Assembly: GCA_020744425.1 (NCBI GenBank)
Contig: JAGMUV010000035.1
Coordinates: 1 to 64,000 of the forward strand
Source: Dactylonectria macrodidyma
Lineage: Eukaryota > Ascomycota > Sordariomycetes > Hypocreales > Nectriaceae
Direction: 5' to 3'
Length of the DNA: 64,000 bases
Shown piece by piece: positions 11,208 through 23,900 of the stretch (its first letter is position 1; every line of letters starts with the position of its first letter). The notes beneath the pieces are model-generated. The model saw only the letters and a list, made by a program, of their open reading frames with translations, did no database searches and was not told the origin of the DNA. A program made the position numbers and the translations under genes.

Positions 11208-11337
11208 TGTTGAGATCCGTGTTTTAACGGATCAATGGCTATTCCGATCCATTGGTGGATGTCTTCTTATCAATAGCTTCCGCTGGTTAGCGCTAGTTTT
11301 CTTCTCCTTCAATCAACACAACATACTCATTTCAACA
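11208..11337 (+). repeat. Dispersed TG...CA repeat, copy 1 (solo-LTR- or TRIM-like)
   Basis: A 130-bp unit that starts TGTTGAGATCCG and ends CATTTCAACA, so its ends are the short inverted pair TGTTGA/TCAACA seen in LTRs. A second copy lies inverted at 34405-34547 (about 143 bp), sharing the internal tracts GGATCAATGGCTATTCCGAT and CTTCCGCTGGTTAG. No internal retroelement coding sequence is present. Confidence 0.6.
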
Positions 11338-11485
11338 ATAAAACCTCATAGAAACCTTAATAGTAACCCAGGGTGGAGTCATGTCACTGGCACTCACTCT
11401 CCCAAAAGCTCACGATTAAAAGCATTATAGTCAATTCATTTGATTATAAGATATAGCATCTATAGCCCTCTCCCTCATCTTGAAC

Positions 11486-12029
11486 ATGGCGACGTGCCCG
11501 GTTCGGTTCCAATTTTCCTGCGACAATATCCCCGAAGGTCTGAATTTTACTCACGAGATTTCAAAGAGTCTCGTCAGGCCCTATCCCATGCCCGGCAAGA
11601 TGATTCATACGCCTATCGTTTTCAACGTGCAGTGCTGCCTTTTTTGAAAGAACACGAACCGGTTTGCGCGCAGCGTCCAATCCGTTTTGCGGAATTTGCG
11701 GATCACCCATCGCAACCGTTCTGCAGACGCCAATGTCCTTTCTTCACAAAGAGGGTGATCCCTACGTTGGGGTTCTTGTCAGCGGCGTGTGTGGGAAAGG
11801 CGAATGCGAAAGCCAGACGCGACAAGCCATCCAGGAGGAGATGTTCGAAGTTGGGGCAGGGGCCGAGGCTCGGGTGGGAGCTGTAGTTTGCGCGGTGTGC
11901 GGAAAGATGGAAGGGATTAGGAAGTGCGGGCGGTGCAAAGCCGTGGCATACTGTGGCAAAGAACACTAGAAGGCGGATTGGAAGACACACAGGGGAGCGT
12001 GTGTATCTTGGGACGAAGAAAGTGACTGA
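11486..12029 (+). pseudogene. MYND zinc-finger protein, frameshift plus nonsense codon
   Basis: Small protein with a C-terminal MYND finger, a zinc-binding protein-interaction module. The ATG at 11486 opens MATCPVRFQFSCDN. A six-T run near 11641 throws the frame; homology continues in the next frame (RAASNPFCGICGSP, SGVCGKGECESQTRQAIQEE). The MYND core is CAVCGKMEGIRKCGRCKAV, then AYCGKEH, then an in-frame TAG at 11967-11969, then KADWKTHRGAC to the TGA at 12027. The MYND Cys/His set (CxxC, CxxC, YCxxxH, HxxxC) is complete only if the TAG is read through. The usual residue there is Gln, so CAG to TAG, a CpA to TpA change, is inferred. Confidence 0.7.
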
Positions 12030-12154
12030 GCAGGGGAATCACCTTGCAAGAGTTGCCTTATAAGATCGAGAGTCATGGCTAGGTACAGGACAGTAGGGTG
12101 AAAGGGAAAAAATTCAAATGTAGAGGCGCCTGACACTATAGCAGTAACCACTGT

Positions 12155-13242
12155 CTACTCTCGGTCAGCATATTTCCTAGGGGGGTGCCGGCTGCGATGC
12201 GGCCGTGTTCCACTATCAAGACTGGGGGAAGGGGCTAATGTAATCGATGATTCCTCAGCATCAGCTATATTAGCTATAGTCAAAGGAGATGGGGGATTGG
12301 GTGAGGCTTTTGCGCTGTCCGCTGTGTGCGGCAGATGGAGGCGGCCTCTTGTCACTTCTTGCGAAGTTGGATTCCCGTAGGATGGCTCCGCAACATCGCT
12401 GGCGCCCTCGGAGACGCGCTGTCTCTTTGAAGGGGTGGATGGAGTGGCCCGGCCCTCCCAGCGAGCGGACCGCTTTGAAGGCGGAGTAGCGGTCGGAGTC
12501 GGCGTGGCCGGGGGGGCTTGGGCAAGCCTCGGCAGATAGGCCAAGTCAAGGATACGGAGGGCCAGTTGATTGGTGTCAGTGGTGCGACCAGCTACCTTGG
12601 CGGTAATGCTCAGGAGAGCTCCAGGTGATGGTGTTCTGACTCTTTGCCACCGCTTCGTATTTTCAAAGAAACAAGTTATGGAGAACGGGACCGGAGATGC
12701 CTTTGAGGCGTCGTACACGGATGTTTCAACGGTGAAGCGGCGAGGTTCAGAAGGGTCGCTGGTGTTGTCACTGGGCGGTGGCACGGATCCGATGACGGTC
12801 ACCATCGGGCACCACTGTCCTGGTAAGTAGCGGCGATATTCTTCGAAGTCGGAGACATCACCAGGGTGTCTAGGAAGTCAGCCGTGTGAGGCTGAGTGTG
12901 AGGCTGAGTGTTAGTTATGACATACCTCGACAAACTGAGGGCCTGGACGCTGATCTCTAGCGTGCCGCCCGCGGACTGGGCGGCGGAGAAGCGGCCGTCG
13001 GCATAGAAGAAGGTGTTAGGGGTGTAGAGGTCGCGCTCTTCTCGCGTCAGATAGGCATGAATGCGGGTGCGGATAGGGTTAATGTCGATGTGAGAACTAT
13101 AGAAGCCGTCCTCATCGAAGATATTAACTTCAGTCTGGATTTCCACGTAATTAGGTGCGTTTTCCCGACCCGGGTCGTCTGTAATGCTGTCGACAAAGTC
13201 TCGTAAGTGGATAGTATTCGAGAAGGTTGCCTGCCGAGACAT
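12155..13242 (-). CDS. Helitron-associated OB-fold-like protein (divergent partner gene A)
   Basis: Two exons: 13242-12926 and 12869-12155, with a 56-nt intron (GTATGT, branch CATAACTAAC, CTAG). The spliced frame is open for 343 residues from MSRQATFSNTIHLRDF to KYADRE. The middle (about residues 125-215) has an alternating hydrophobic pattern typical of an OB-fold: MVTVIGSV, RRFTVETSVYD, PFSITCFFENTKRWQ, TPSPGALLSITAKVAG, LALRILDLAYLP. The C-terminal third is Pro/Ser/Thr-rich, low-complexity and basic. It is transcribed away from the Helitron A Rep/helicase. Helitron B has a positional equivalent sharing PFSI-C ... PG ... K(V/I)xG. OB-fold RPA-like ORFs are known from plant Helitrons, so a single-strand-DNA-binding role in rolling-circle transposition is plausible but inferred. 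Unlike the neighbouring Rep gene it is intact. Confidence 0.6.
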
Positions 13243-13721
13243 GACGAATAGAGGTTGAAGGTGAAGCAAGTTGCGGAAAAGGGCAGGAAGTCAGGGGGTA
13301 GTATAGGCGGCTTATATAGAGGAGTAATTCCAAATTCTTAATACACCACCTTCGTCGAGCCTTCAGGGGCTGTGACGGATGTGGTGTTAGAGGAGGAAAC
13401 CTTGATATATGCGCAAAGCGATTGGCGAAGAACAGAACGCGGCTAACATTATGAAGTCACTACGGTTTTAAGGCAAGACGGTGCCTGTCTCTGCATCTAA
13501 GGGTGTAATGGTTTCTGAGCTTCTACTGGAGCAAAGGATCAGGGGAGACCCAGGGTGAGACATAGAGAACGGATTCTCAGACTAAGCAGGAGCAAGGCCC
13601 GGGGTCGGGTAGTAGGATGTCATGGAGAAGGTAGCAGGATTATTTATCTAGGGCCCTGCGTCATGTTTCGTGCAGCGTGGCAGAAATACTAATATAGGAG
13701 ATCTAGTGAAGGCGATTCGTT
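13243..13721. promoter_or_regulatory. Divergent promoter region of Helitron A
   Basis: A 479-bp spacer between the two divergent start codons (13242 minus, 13722 plus). A TATA-like tract (TTATATAGA) lies near 13312 for the leftward gene. No tandem array like that of Helitron B is present. Confidence 0.45.
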
Positions 13722-16700
13722 ATGGAGAAGGAGAGTCTAGCTGAACAGTTCTGTCGACAGGATGCGCGCAATCGCGAGAACGTGGCGCTCGCCAATCTAG
13801 GAATCCGTACATCGGCGGACATTTTCGAGGCTGCGCAGCGGCAGTTCCAGGAGGCGGCTAGGACAGAGAGCAACTCAGTGCCGCCGGGAGAGGTCGACGC
13901 TTCGGGGCTGGCGGGCCTCGGCATCCGGACGTCGGCTGACATTTTAGAAGCGACGCAAAGAGAGTACGAACAATCGAGGGAGAAGGGCTCTCGCAGGCGG
14001 CAGGGTCGGAAACCGAGGGAGTCTGGCAGCGTCGAGAGGCAGCCAAGGAGCCTAGAAGGCAGACCGGGAAACAACGAGGCTGCAGGGCCGGGAAACAACC
14101 AGCCTGCAAGGCCTGGAGCATTGTTCCGGTTCGTTCAGATGGACGGAGGCAGGGTGCCGTTAGCCCCACGGCCGTCGGTGGGTTGTCTGACGGGGCCGGC
14201 CAGCGAGGAGGAAGCGCGCAATCAGCTGGATATGGCGATGCTCGCGGGACCAGATTTCCATCCATCGGTGGAAATGCTGGAGGCTGGGCGAAGGTCTCTG
14301 ATCGCAGGTCTGGGGCTTCGGACGGTGGCTGATATTTCCGAGGAGTCGAGAAACGAAAATTTTCGGCAATGGAAGCGGACGAGGACAGTGGAGTCGTTCG
14401 GCCAAGTCGCCGGCGAGGCCGAGGATGCGGCGGAGGACGGTGCTCCTTCTGCGGGGCCTAGTCGGCAGCCGGGAAGGAAGAGAGCGGCTTCTGGCCGCAC
14501 TGATCAGCCAGCGCTAAAGCGCAAGAGGGCCGCGGTCCGCCGAGAGAGGGACGAGGAAGAACAGGCGGGGGATCTCGCCAGCGTCTTAGGGGCGCTCGAC
14601 GAAGAGTTTGCAGAGAAGGAGCGACTCTCGCACGGACAGGAATGGTGTGCGCTTGTGCCCCACGAGAGGAAGGTGAAGACGGTCCAGGACTTTTATAAAG
14701 CGTTTCATGAGACGAAGACGTTACCGATCCTCACCTGCATGTTCTGCTACCGTAAGTATAGCAGGGCAGAGCTGGAGGATGTTGAGTGGGACCGGTGGAT
14801 GGCAAGTCCTGTCGAGAAGCGCGATGGATCACCCTTTAAGTGCCTCCGGTGCTTCCCTGTGGGGGAGAGGATTAGCGGGTGTGCGACTGCGTGAGACACC
14901 TCGGGCGAGGAGCCTTGTCTCCAGCAGCGCGGCTGCACACCCGACTGGGATGCGAGCACATGTTTCCCGACGAGCTGAAGGGCCTTACGCCGGTCGAGGA
15001 GAAGCTCATCGCGCTGAACTCATGTTACGGCTTCATCACTAAGTACAGCATCCCAGAGGGGCACCGGCAGAATGTAAGGTATCCGAGGCACGTAAAGGGG
15101 CACATCACGGTATTCCCTAACAACGTACAGGAGCTGGCGACAAGGGTACTTCCGCATCCGCTCCTGAAGGTTATGGATGATATCCACGTGTCGTGGCAGG
15201 GGCCGGAGAAGCCGGCGCCGAGCGATCTCTCGGCTCTGCTCTCAGTGCGGCGCCGGGTTGTAGAAAAGGCGCTGCTGTGGCTGAAGAGGCACAATCCCTT
15301 GTATGCCGACATCGACATTGACAGGGCAGAACTGGATAGCTGGGACGCACCGTCGCACGGTGTGCTAAACCAAGTCTATGAGCGTTTGGAACGGGACGAG
15401 CCGTCGGCGTGGGAGAGGGCACGAACAGCACAAGTCGTCCCACCCACAGAACGCGGCTTGGAGGACGAGGGAAGTGTAGATATTCGAGAAGTGCTGGCAA
15501 CGCTGGGCCAGGGGTTCGACGTAGGCATCGGGGGGGACGCGGCGAGGAAACCAGCGGATGCCGATTGTGAAGCCGGCGACGAGAACGTCGACAGTGCTAC
15601 CGCCGCTGCCGGCCCGGTCCACGAGATCAGCTCGTCCGGGATGTTCGCCCTCGATGGGCGACCGGATATCGAGGACGCGGAGAAGTTGCGGTATGTCTAC
15701 GACGCTCTGCGGCATGATGATGCCCGTGACGAAATGCGGGCCGGGACGTTGGCGGGATCGGCCGAGGTGCGGCATGGAGACACGCGTGAACCTTATATTC
15801 TCGTGTCCAGGGGGGAAGATTTTGCCGATCCCTTCGACGCACCGTTCTTTGCAAAGACGTTTCCGACGCTGTTTCCAGCCGGTAGCGGGGGCCCACGCCA
15901 GGCGGAAGAAAGCATCGGAGACGCGGCCGAAGAGGTGCATAGAGGTGTTGATGCGGAGGCCAGGGCGCGGAGTCTCGTCTCGTCGCGGAACATGACCCTG
16001 GAGACGTGGGCCAAAGTGGTGCTCCAGCGTCACGGCGGCCGGTTCGCGACGCATCACGTCTTCGCGTTCCTCGTCTTCAACATGGGAGTGAGGTCGAGAA
16101 ATCGTCGAGTTAGCATGCTGAGCGTGACGAGGAAGAACTTCTCGGAGGTGGAGCGCATCGTACGCTCGCTCAGCGCTGAGAGGTTGGAGGCGGCCAAGGT
16201 CGATCTGGAGGCGACCGGGAAGACAGTTGACGAGGCTGTCGACCAGTTATTGAGGAGTCTGTCGCTGTACGGGTTCCGCCAGCCAATGTCGAGGGAGAGC
16301 CGGCTGAGCATGCGGCGGAAGATCAAGTCCTTCATCATACGGGAAGGTACCCGCGATCTGGTTCATGCTGAACCCGAACGACATCACAAACCCGGTCAAG
16401 CTCAGGCTTGCTGTATATCGGATGAGGGATCCGGACGAAGCCGAGGCCTTTCTGACGAGCCTCGACCTGGCATATAAGCGGGCACGGCTGGCGGTCTCGG
16501 ATCCCCTTAGCTCGGCAGTCTTCTTCCACCGGGAGGTGTCCATGTTCTTCGAACACTACGTGAAGACTGGAGAGGATTCTGTGTTTGGGCGGATCAGTCG
16601 ATACTTCGGAGCTGTGGAGACTAACGAGCGCGGGGCGCTCCACGTCCACGGATTGCTCTGGATCTAGGGAAATATGCACCTTAGCTCCATACTCGGAGAT

Positions 16701-19700
16701 GTCGTGGGGGAGGATCAAGCGGAGTACCGGGAGAGGGTCATCCGGTACGTCGACAGTGTCTTCGAGGTGGTTAGTTCCCCGCGCGCAAGAGCGACTCAGG
16801 AACGCATTGCTTAACATGAGAGTTGATAAATGCAGGATCTTGACCAGGAGGCTTTCTCGGCGGCGCAGGCGGAGAGGTCGGTGACGTCGGACATATCGTC
16901 GTTGTTGCGGAACAGCCAACAATTCGCCCCCTCGTTCGACGAGGAAGCCAACTTTTGCGCAGGAGCTACCCAGATCCACACCCACAGCCCTACGTGCGTG
17001 AAATACTCCATCAGGGGACAGCGCAAGAATCGAGATCCGTGCCGGTTCAAGGCGCTGTGGAGATTAGTGGAGAGGACGGCGTTCACCGAAAGCGGAGTGT
17101 TGCAGATCCGGCGGAGTCATAGCATGGTGAACCGTTGGAACAAGGCCATGGCTGTAGGACTGCGACACAACCACGACATCTCTTTCATCGCGACGCAGTG
17201 CAAGACCATGGCCATCGTGTTCTACGTGACCAACTATGCAACCAAGGTCGAGGACCCGGTGTGGAAAAGGGTGGCCGCGGCGGCAGAACTGCTCCCCGTC
17301 CTGGACGAGTCGGTCGCCGAGAGCCAGACGGAGGAGGCGAAGCGAGGTCAGAACAGAACGCGGCAGTTCCTGATGAGGGTCGCGAACCGCATCTTCACGG
17401 ACCGGCCGCTATCGTAGGTCGAAGTCGTCGCTTATCTGCTGGGGTATCCTACTGAGTTTGCGAGCAACCACGGTTGGACCTTCCTAAATGCATCTTCCCT
17501 TTACTGGCACATCTTCCGACGGTGGCGGCACCTGCGACACCAGAGCGGGATGGAGACGGCGGACGAGCAGGTCGAGGAGACGGTACTCCTAGAAGAGGCC
17601 GGACAAAGGATCTTTTCTACAAGCATACCCGCACCGCGGCGGACTACTGCAGGGACTGTCGCTGTACGACTACATGTCCGTAGTCAAGCTGAAGCGGAAG
17701 AGCAAGGGCGCAGGCGCCTGGGGGGAGGTGCAATTCGATAGCTCGTGGCCCCTCTTGCAGATGGGGTGCAAGTACTGCAAAAGCCCGGCGAGCACGCTGT
17801 CGTCTGTTTCGATGGTTACCTGAGTACGGATTTTAGCGATGAAGGCGAGGTCTACCATAAGAGGTACGTAGTGAGCACGCGAATAGCTTGACATATCTGC
17901 CCAAAAGCTGACGTTGCAATGGTAGGGCGGCAGTCCAGCATCTCGCAATCTTCGTGCCGTGGGAATTGTTCTCGTCCGAGACATCAGGCGATATCAACAC
18001 CATCTGGGAAAGACAGAAACAGGCGCTGCCTCGGAGGATGTCCTTCCTCGCGGATAACATCCAACTCCTTCACCGGTCAGCTGAAGACGCGAAACGCGAT
18101 GCGAAGCAGTGGGCCGCCCAGTCCGGGGACGGCGATCCCGCCTCTGAGGCGATCGGCCCGGGTATGGGCGACGGTGATGAGGAGCCGGGTCGGGCGTTCC
18201 GATCGGACGGCGTCGCCAACGCAATACGCCTCATCGACGTCTTGAGGACGACGATGGGAGCCGACCAGGTCACGGCCGGCTCGAAGGAGATCTCGAGAAT
18301 GATACGGCAGCTGAGTCGATTCCACCAAGTGGCCTTGCGTTCAATGGACGAGCCGTGCGAAGAGATTTAACGAGCAGGGGCCGAAGAAGGTATCGGACGC
18401 CCAGAAGGACCGTTTCTGGGGCCAGACGTACCAGGACAGGGGTTGATCAGGTCCATCAAGTCGCAGCAAAGGAATGTCTCGAAAGAGAGAGAAAGGATGA
18501 TCCAAGGAATACAAAGTCGGCCTGACAACGACAAACAGGTCACGGTTCAGGTGTGCACTGCTCGCCGATCGGGTTCGGCGAGCAGGGCGGGTCTCACGAG
18601 TGCCGAATCGGGGGCCTCAGTCCGGGGCGCGGGTCCTTCGACGAGCATCCACTTCGGCCCGTCGACGTCGTTTTCCGAGGCAGGGAGGCAACTGGTCGAG
18701 GGTTCACGCTCAACGAGAGACAGAGCATCGCCCTCCGACTGATATGTCGCCAACTCGACCGGGTACGTCGCGATGAACAAGGGACACCTCAGCTCTGCCA
18801 ATTCGTCGGCGGCGAGGGCGGCACGGGGAAGTCACGAGTCATTGAGGCCGTCGCCGAGCTGTTCGCGAGCAGGGGGATGTCGCACCGTCTGCTGCTAACG
18901 GCGACGTCGGGAACGGCCGCCGCGAGCATTGACGGGATCACCATCCACTCCGCGTGCGGGTTCTCCAAAGATGCAACGGCGCGGTCCCGCCGAGCGGAGC
19001 CGGACGGTTTTGCGGCGCCCAGCTCGTCTGGCCTCCGTACCGACGGGCAGACCACCGCCGAGTGGCAGGAGAAGTGGTTGCTGATCATAGACGAGGTCAG
19101 CATGTTGGGGGCGAGGACCCTGTACGCCGTAAACGAACGGCTCTGCCAGCTCCGAGGATCTGCCCGCGACTTCGGTGGGATCCCCGTCGTCCTCTTCTGC
19201 GGGGACTTTCACCAGTTCCGTCCCGTGCAGGAGAGATCGATCCTGCTCCCGAGCACGGCCATCGCCTGGGACGAAGAACGATCGTTCACTGCCGAGCAGA
19301 GGTACCAGCACGACAGGGCACACGCTGTGGAACAAGTTCACGACGGTGGTCATGCTGAACGAACAAGTCCGCGCCGCCGGCGATCCACAACTGCAGCGGC
19401 TGCTGACGCGAGTGCGCCAGGGCATGCAAGACCAGTCAGACCTGGAGTTGCTGAATAGCACCTGTTACCGGAGGACAGGCAGATCCCATGGGAGTCGGGT
19501 ATCACGGTGGTGACGCCGCTGAACAGAAACCGCTGGAACCTGAACATCGAGGGTCCCTCTGTTTCCAGAAGGAGCGGAGAGCGCTGCTGCGCATCTTCAT
19601 CTCCGAGCACAGATGGAAGGACGGCGAGCCGAGTGAGGAGGAAGCCGTCATGATCCTCAACCAGGGTGACGACAGCGCCATCCCTGACCTGCCGTCCTCA

Positions 19701-20286
19701 TGTTTTCCGGGCATGCCCGTCGTCGTGAACCAGAACACACCAAGGGCTGAAGCTGGTCAACGGAGCAAGCTACGCGGCACTAGACGTCATCCTCGACAGG
19801 GCGTACCCGGGCTATCGTGTCGACGCCAATACTATCCTCCACTTTGGCCCTCCGGCGGGGATCGTGCTCGCGTCGGGGACGACGAGAGACCTCCACTTCG
19901 TCGGTATGCCACCCGGTACGATCCTCCTGACGCCTATCAGCATCAAAATAGAGTGCCAGAGGAAGCGGCCGTGGCAGAAGAAACGTCAGTCGGCGGGGGC
20001 TGCCATGCGCCGCGGCTTTGCCTGTACGGACTACAAAGTCCAAAGCAAAACGTTAGATCGGGTTGCTCTCGAACTGCGCGGAACTAGGACGATGAGCATC
20101 GACGGTCAGGCGGTCCCGACGCAATGCGACCCGTACAGTCTGTACGTGCAGCTGTCGCGGTGCAAGTCGCTGGACGGCATCATGCTCCTATCAAAGGCGC
20201 GAGAGAGGGACTTCGTAGGCAACAAGGTGCCCGACAACATGACTGGCGGAGGGGAGGCTAGAACAGTTAAGCGATATAACGATTAG
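13722..20286 (+). pseudogene. Helitron A Rep/helicase, multiply broken
   Basis: Large HUH-endonuclease plus Pif1-like helicase. N-terminal region with three copies of LG(I/L)RTxADI and a Cys motif (CMFCYRK). Rep domain: HUH-type motif ALHVHGLLW near 16640 and two-Tyr motif YVTNYATK near 17230. Helicase: Walker A GGEGGTGKS near 18815, Walker B LIIDEVSML near 19085, GDFHQFRPVQ, and the end CTDYKVQ ... DPYSLYVQLSRC near 20130. Two introns match Helitron B in position: 16767-16835 and 17864-17925. Breaks: frameshifts near 14880 and 16350, TAG at 16665, TAG at 17416 (Helitron B has CAG there), then shifts near 17560, 18370, 18550, 19300, 19460 and 19740-19860. It cannot encode active transposase. 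Confidence 0.85.
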
Positions 20287-20942
20287 AGAAGCCGAGCTAT
20301 CGGACTAGTCAGGATAAGAACTGATAAGAAGCGAGACTATAAGTGTTAGTATGATATAGATAAGGGGGGATTATGAGGTGAAAATATAGATTAAATCTGA
20401 TATTATTAATGTAACTAATGACTGTTTTTAATTTGGATTTTTTCTAACCCTTTTAGGCTATTAGTATAAAGCTAGAATGAATGAATGAAATTTATTCTGC
20501 TTAAGAGGACTAACCTCATAGAAGCCCCACATTCTTCTTCGTCTACTGATCGGTATACCGTAAGAGCTAGAAGAGATGGTACGTGCGCTGCCACTACTTC
20601 GTACATTTCGTCATCTTCCTCTTTCGTGTGAGGCGTAAGGCGTTGCAGAAAAGAGCAGTACCGCGGGTTTGGTCAGGCGTCAAGGCACGTGTTTTAAGGG
20701 CGAAACTTTTGATTGGAAGAGTCAGGTGATTTTGAGGCCCGGAAAAAGATGGCGGCATAAAACCTTTCGTCACATCGTTCCTCAAGGCATTTACAAGGCA
20801 TTTACGAGAATATTTACGAGAATTTTCTCTTGTGCTTGAGCTAGGAGCAAAATGTATTAGGTTGATTTGGATCTAGATGGTTTCTATCCTTCTACCTACT
20901 TCTATTTATATATAAGAACCTATTATCTAAATTCCATTACTG
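20287..20942. other. AT-rich spacer between convergent Helitrons A and B
   Basis: The 3' ends of the two Rep/helicase genes face each other across 656 bp. The sequence is AT-rich, with ATGAATGAATGAA near 20477 and the direct repeat ATTTACGAGAAT near 20800. Both Helitron 3' termini must lie in or near this stretch, but no clear hairpin-plus-boundary was identified. Confidence 0.45.
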
Positions 20943-23900
20943 CTAGTATTGTGCAGATGGGTATGACAATAACGATAATCGGGCCTCATTTACTGTCCTC
21001 TCGCACAACTGTTCCAGCCTAGCCTCGCCATCAAACATTTCCTGTGGTATTTTATTCCCGACTATGTCCTGCACCCGTACCTTTGACAGCAACATAATAC
21101 CATCAAGCGATTGCACCGCGATAGCTGCACATACAGGCTGTACGGATCGCACTTTCCTGCCTCGAGTTGTCCAGTTGTCGTATTCAGCTTTGTTCCGGTT
21201 CCTCGCAGCTCCAGCGCAATCTCGACGAGGGTTTCGCCTTGGATTTTGTAATCGGTGCATGCGAACGCGGCAGTGCAGGGAAGTCCTAGGCGGCTCACTT
21301 CGTGCCTCTGCCAAGGCCTCTTCTTGGCCCTCTTCTTCTTCTCGATGGGTATTTGGGCACTTGTTGGAGTAAGCAGGACCGTGCCTGGTGGCATGTCATC
21401 AAACTTGAACTTCTTGGTGGACTCGGACGACAGGATGATGCCGGCAGGTGGTCCAAAGTGGAGGCTGATGTTCGGGGCGAGTTGATACCCTGGGAAACTC
21501 TTGGAGTCTGGTACAACTTCCAGTGCTTTGTACTTGGCCCCGTTCACGAGCTTGAGGCCTGGGTTTATATTCTTCGTCACTACCACCGGCATGCCAGGCA
21601 CGAACATGAACGTGGCCGGCACACAGATCTTGCTGTCATCTCCGACGCTGGCCATGAGCGTAGCTTCTTCCTCCGTTACCGGTAATGTACTGGGTTTACC
21701 CCAACGGTGCTGGGGTAGAAATATCCGGACTGGCTTCTGGTGGTGCCTCTGGAAGGCCAAGACCGCATCCATGTTCAGGCACCATCTGGTGCTGTTGAGG
21801 GGTGTAACTACTGTGATGCCCTTGCCCCATGGTATGTCTCGGCCTTCCTGGAAGCATCGGCTATTAAGAAGCTCCATGTCGGACTCGTCTTGCTGCCCCT
21901 GCCGGATCCGAGTCAGCAGCCGCCGCAGCTCCGGGTCCCCCGCTGCGCGCACCTGTTCGGTGAGCATAACGACGGTGGTAAATCGAGCCCAGAGTGCGTG
22001 CGCCCTCATTTCGTCCGCAATCCTGAGGGCGGACCATGGAGTCAATAGCGACTTGTTTTGCACTGGGCGGAATTGGTGGAAATCTCCTGATAGTAGCACC
22101 ACTGGGATGCCGCCAAAATCTTGATTCGATCCTCGGGAGGCGCAAAGTCGCTTGTTGATGTTGGAGAGCGTCTGGAGGCCCCAGCATGCTCACCTCGTCA
22201 ATGATGAGCAGCCACTTTTCTCTCCATCTTCTTCGGCCATCACCGTCCACGTAGGTTACCGTGCTGCCATCGTCGGCATTGCTGTCGGATGCGTTGGGTA
22301 TTGAATCCCACAGGCGGAGTGAATAGTCACGCCGTTGATCCGCGCTGCTGCGCCCCCCGATGTCGCCGTCATGAGCAGCCTGTGCGATATGTCCTTGCTA
22401 GCGAACAATTCCGCCAACGCCTCGATGACCCTGGACTTCCCAGTGCCGCCCTCCCCACCCAGGAACTCGCATAGTTGTGGCATTATCATTGTTCTCGACA
22501 TTACTGCTATCGAAATCATCGCTGTCACCTTCGTCCGGGATGGTGTCGAGATGGCGACACACTAAAAGGAAGGCAATTTCCTGCCGCTCGTTCAGGGTGA
22601 ACCTGCTTGCGATCTGCCGACCGGCATGGAGGAATGTGGTTGACGGTCCAAAGCGACCCTAGTGCTGGGTCCATAAGTGTTCCCGGTGTCTGTTTCCGAT
22701 ATCTCTATGCTATCTTCTCCTGCACCCGCAAAAGTATGGTTCAATAATGCTTCTCTGCCAGCAGCTGTGTTCTGAGTATCCTGAACTCCGTCAGAGCCTT
22801 GGATTCTTTGCACAATTTCCTTGTCGGCTTTCCCCTGCTTGCTCTTAATCCCCTTGAGTTGATGTTGCATTGGGAGCTCGCTCCTGGCTACCATAGTTGG
22901 CTGGTACTGCTCAGGGCTCTCTGCGGGAGCGACAGTCTCAAGATCATCTGCAAAGTCGGTGATATCTGCGTGGGCTTCGCGGAGCTGATCTAGCAGCTTA
23001 ACGAGAGACTCCGAACCAGCGGTCACCTGGTTGGGAGCTGTGGCACCCAGTACTGTCTCCATCAGTCGGCAAAGCTGGCCAACCTGGTCTGGGCGATATG
23101 CTTTTACTGGGCCTGTAGGATCTTGGAGATCATACCCCATAGCGTCGATATCATCCAAAACGGCGTCATCCCCCGCAGCCGCCCACTGCTTTGCATCTCG
23201 CCGCGCATCTTCCGCTGATTGCTTCAAGAACTGGATGTTGCCTGCGATAGTCTGGAGTCTTTTGGGGAGTCGCCGTCTCCAATGTTCCCAGATTTCATTG
23301 ATATCGCCTGATGCTGCTGTAGTGAACTTCTCCCATGGCACAAAGAGTGCGAGGTGCTGTACTGCAGCTCTGGTGCTAATATTAGTGTATGCTCCTCGTT
23401 TATCCATCCCATCTGTTCTTTGGCTTGTGCTTACCTGCGGTATCTGTCTGCGTTTGTGTCAATATCAAAGTCCATGTCGAGAAAGCCGTTCATGCATGGC
23501 ACTGCATACTTCCCCGGGGGTCTTAGAACCTGCACCCAGTCCCTTCCCGGCTTCCAGTTCCTTTCAAATTCTATCTTCACCAACTCCTTGGAAGATGAAT
23601 CTATCCTCTTTTGTAATGTAACAAGCGACACGTAGTCATAGAAGCATAATGTCTGCAGCACCTCTCCACGGTGGTGGTAGGCTTCAATGTATGGCAGCTT
23701 CTTGCCATCGCTTCCCACCAAGACCCTCTCCGCGCTGGCTTCCGCGTCGTTGCCGTTGCCATTGCCACCTATGTTCTCGATAGGTCCATCATCGTCGTCG
23801 CCTAAAGTGCTACCGGTACTGCATTGCTGGAGATACGGCCAGCGTCGGAGTATTGCCCAGTATACCATTGTCATATTCACATATGACCATTGTTTGGTAC

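Larger units (their letters stand above)
12155..20286. mobile_element. Helitron A (coding core; termini not resolved)
   Basis: Rolling-circle transposon core: a rightward Rep/helicase pseudogene (13722-20286) and a leftward OB-fold-like gene (12155-13242) from a shared 479-bp spacer. The same divergent layout recurs in Helitron B. The exact 5' and 3' ends could not be fixed: no convincing terminal hairpin with a boundary motif was identified by eye. Confidence 0.7.

Noticed and set aside
16665..16667. TAG after ALHVHGLLWI in Helitron A as a RIP-type stop
   Set aside because: Helitron B has Glu at this place (GAG to TAG is a transversion), so it does not fit the C-to-T pattern and was left out of the RIP list.
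20287..20942. Exact 3' termini of Helitrons A and B
   Set aside because: Hairpin-like stretches exist but none is followed by a convincing end motif or shared between the two elements.
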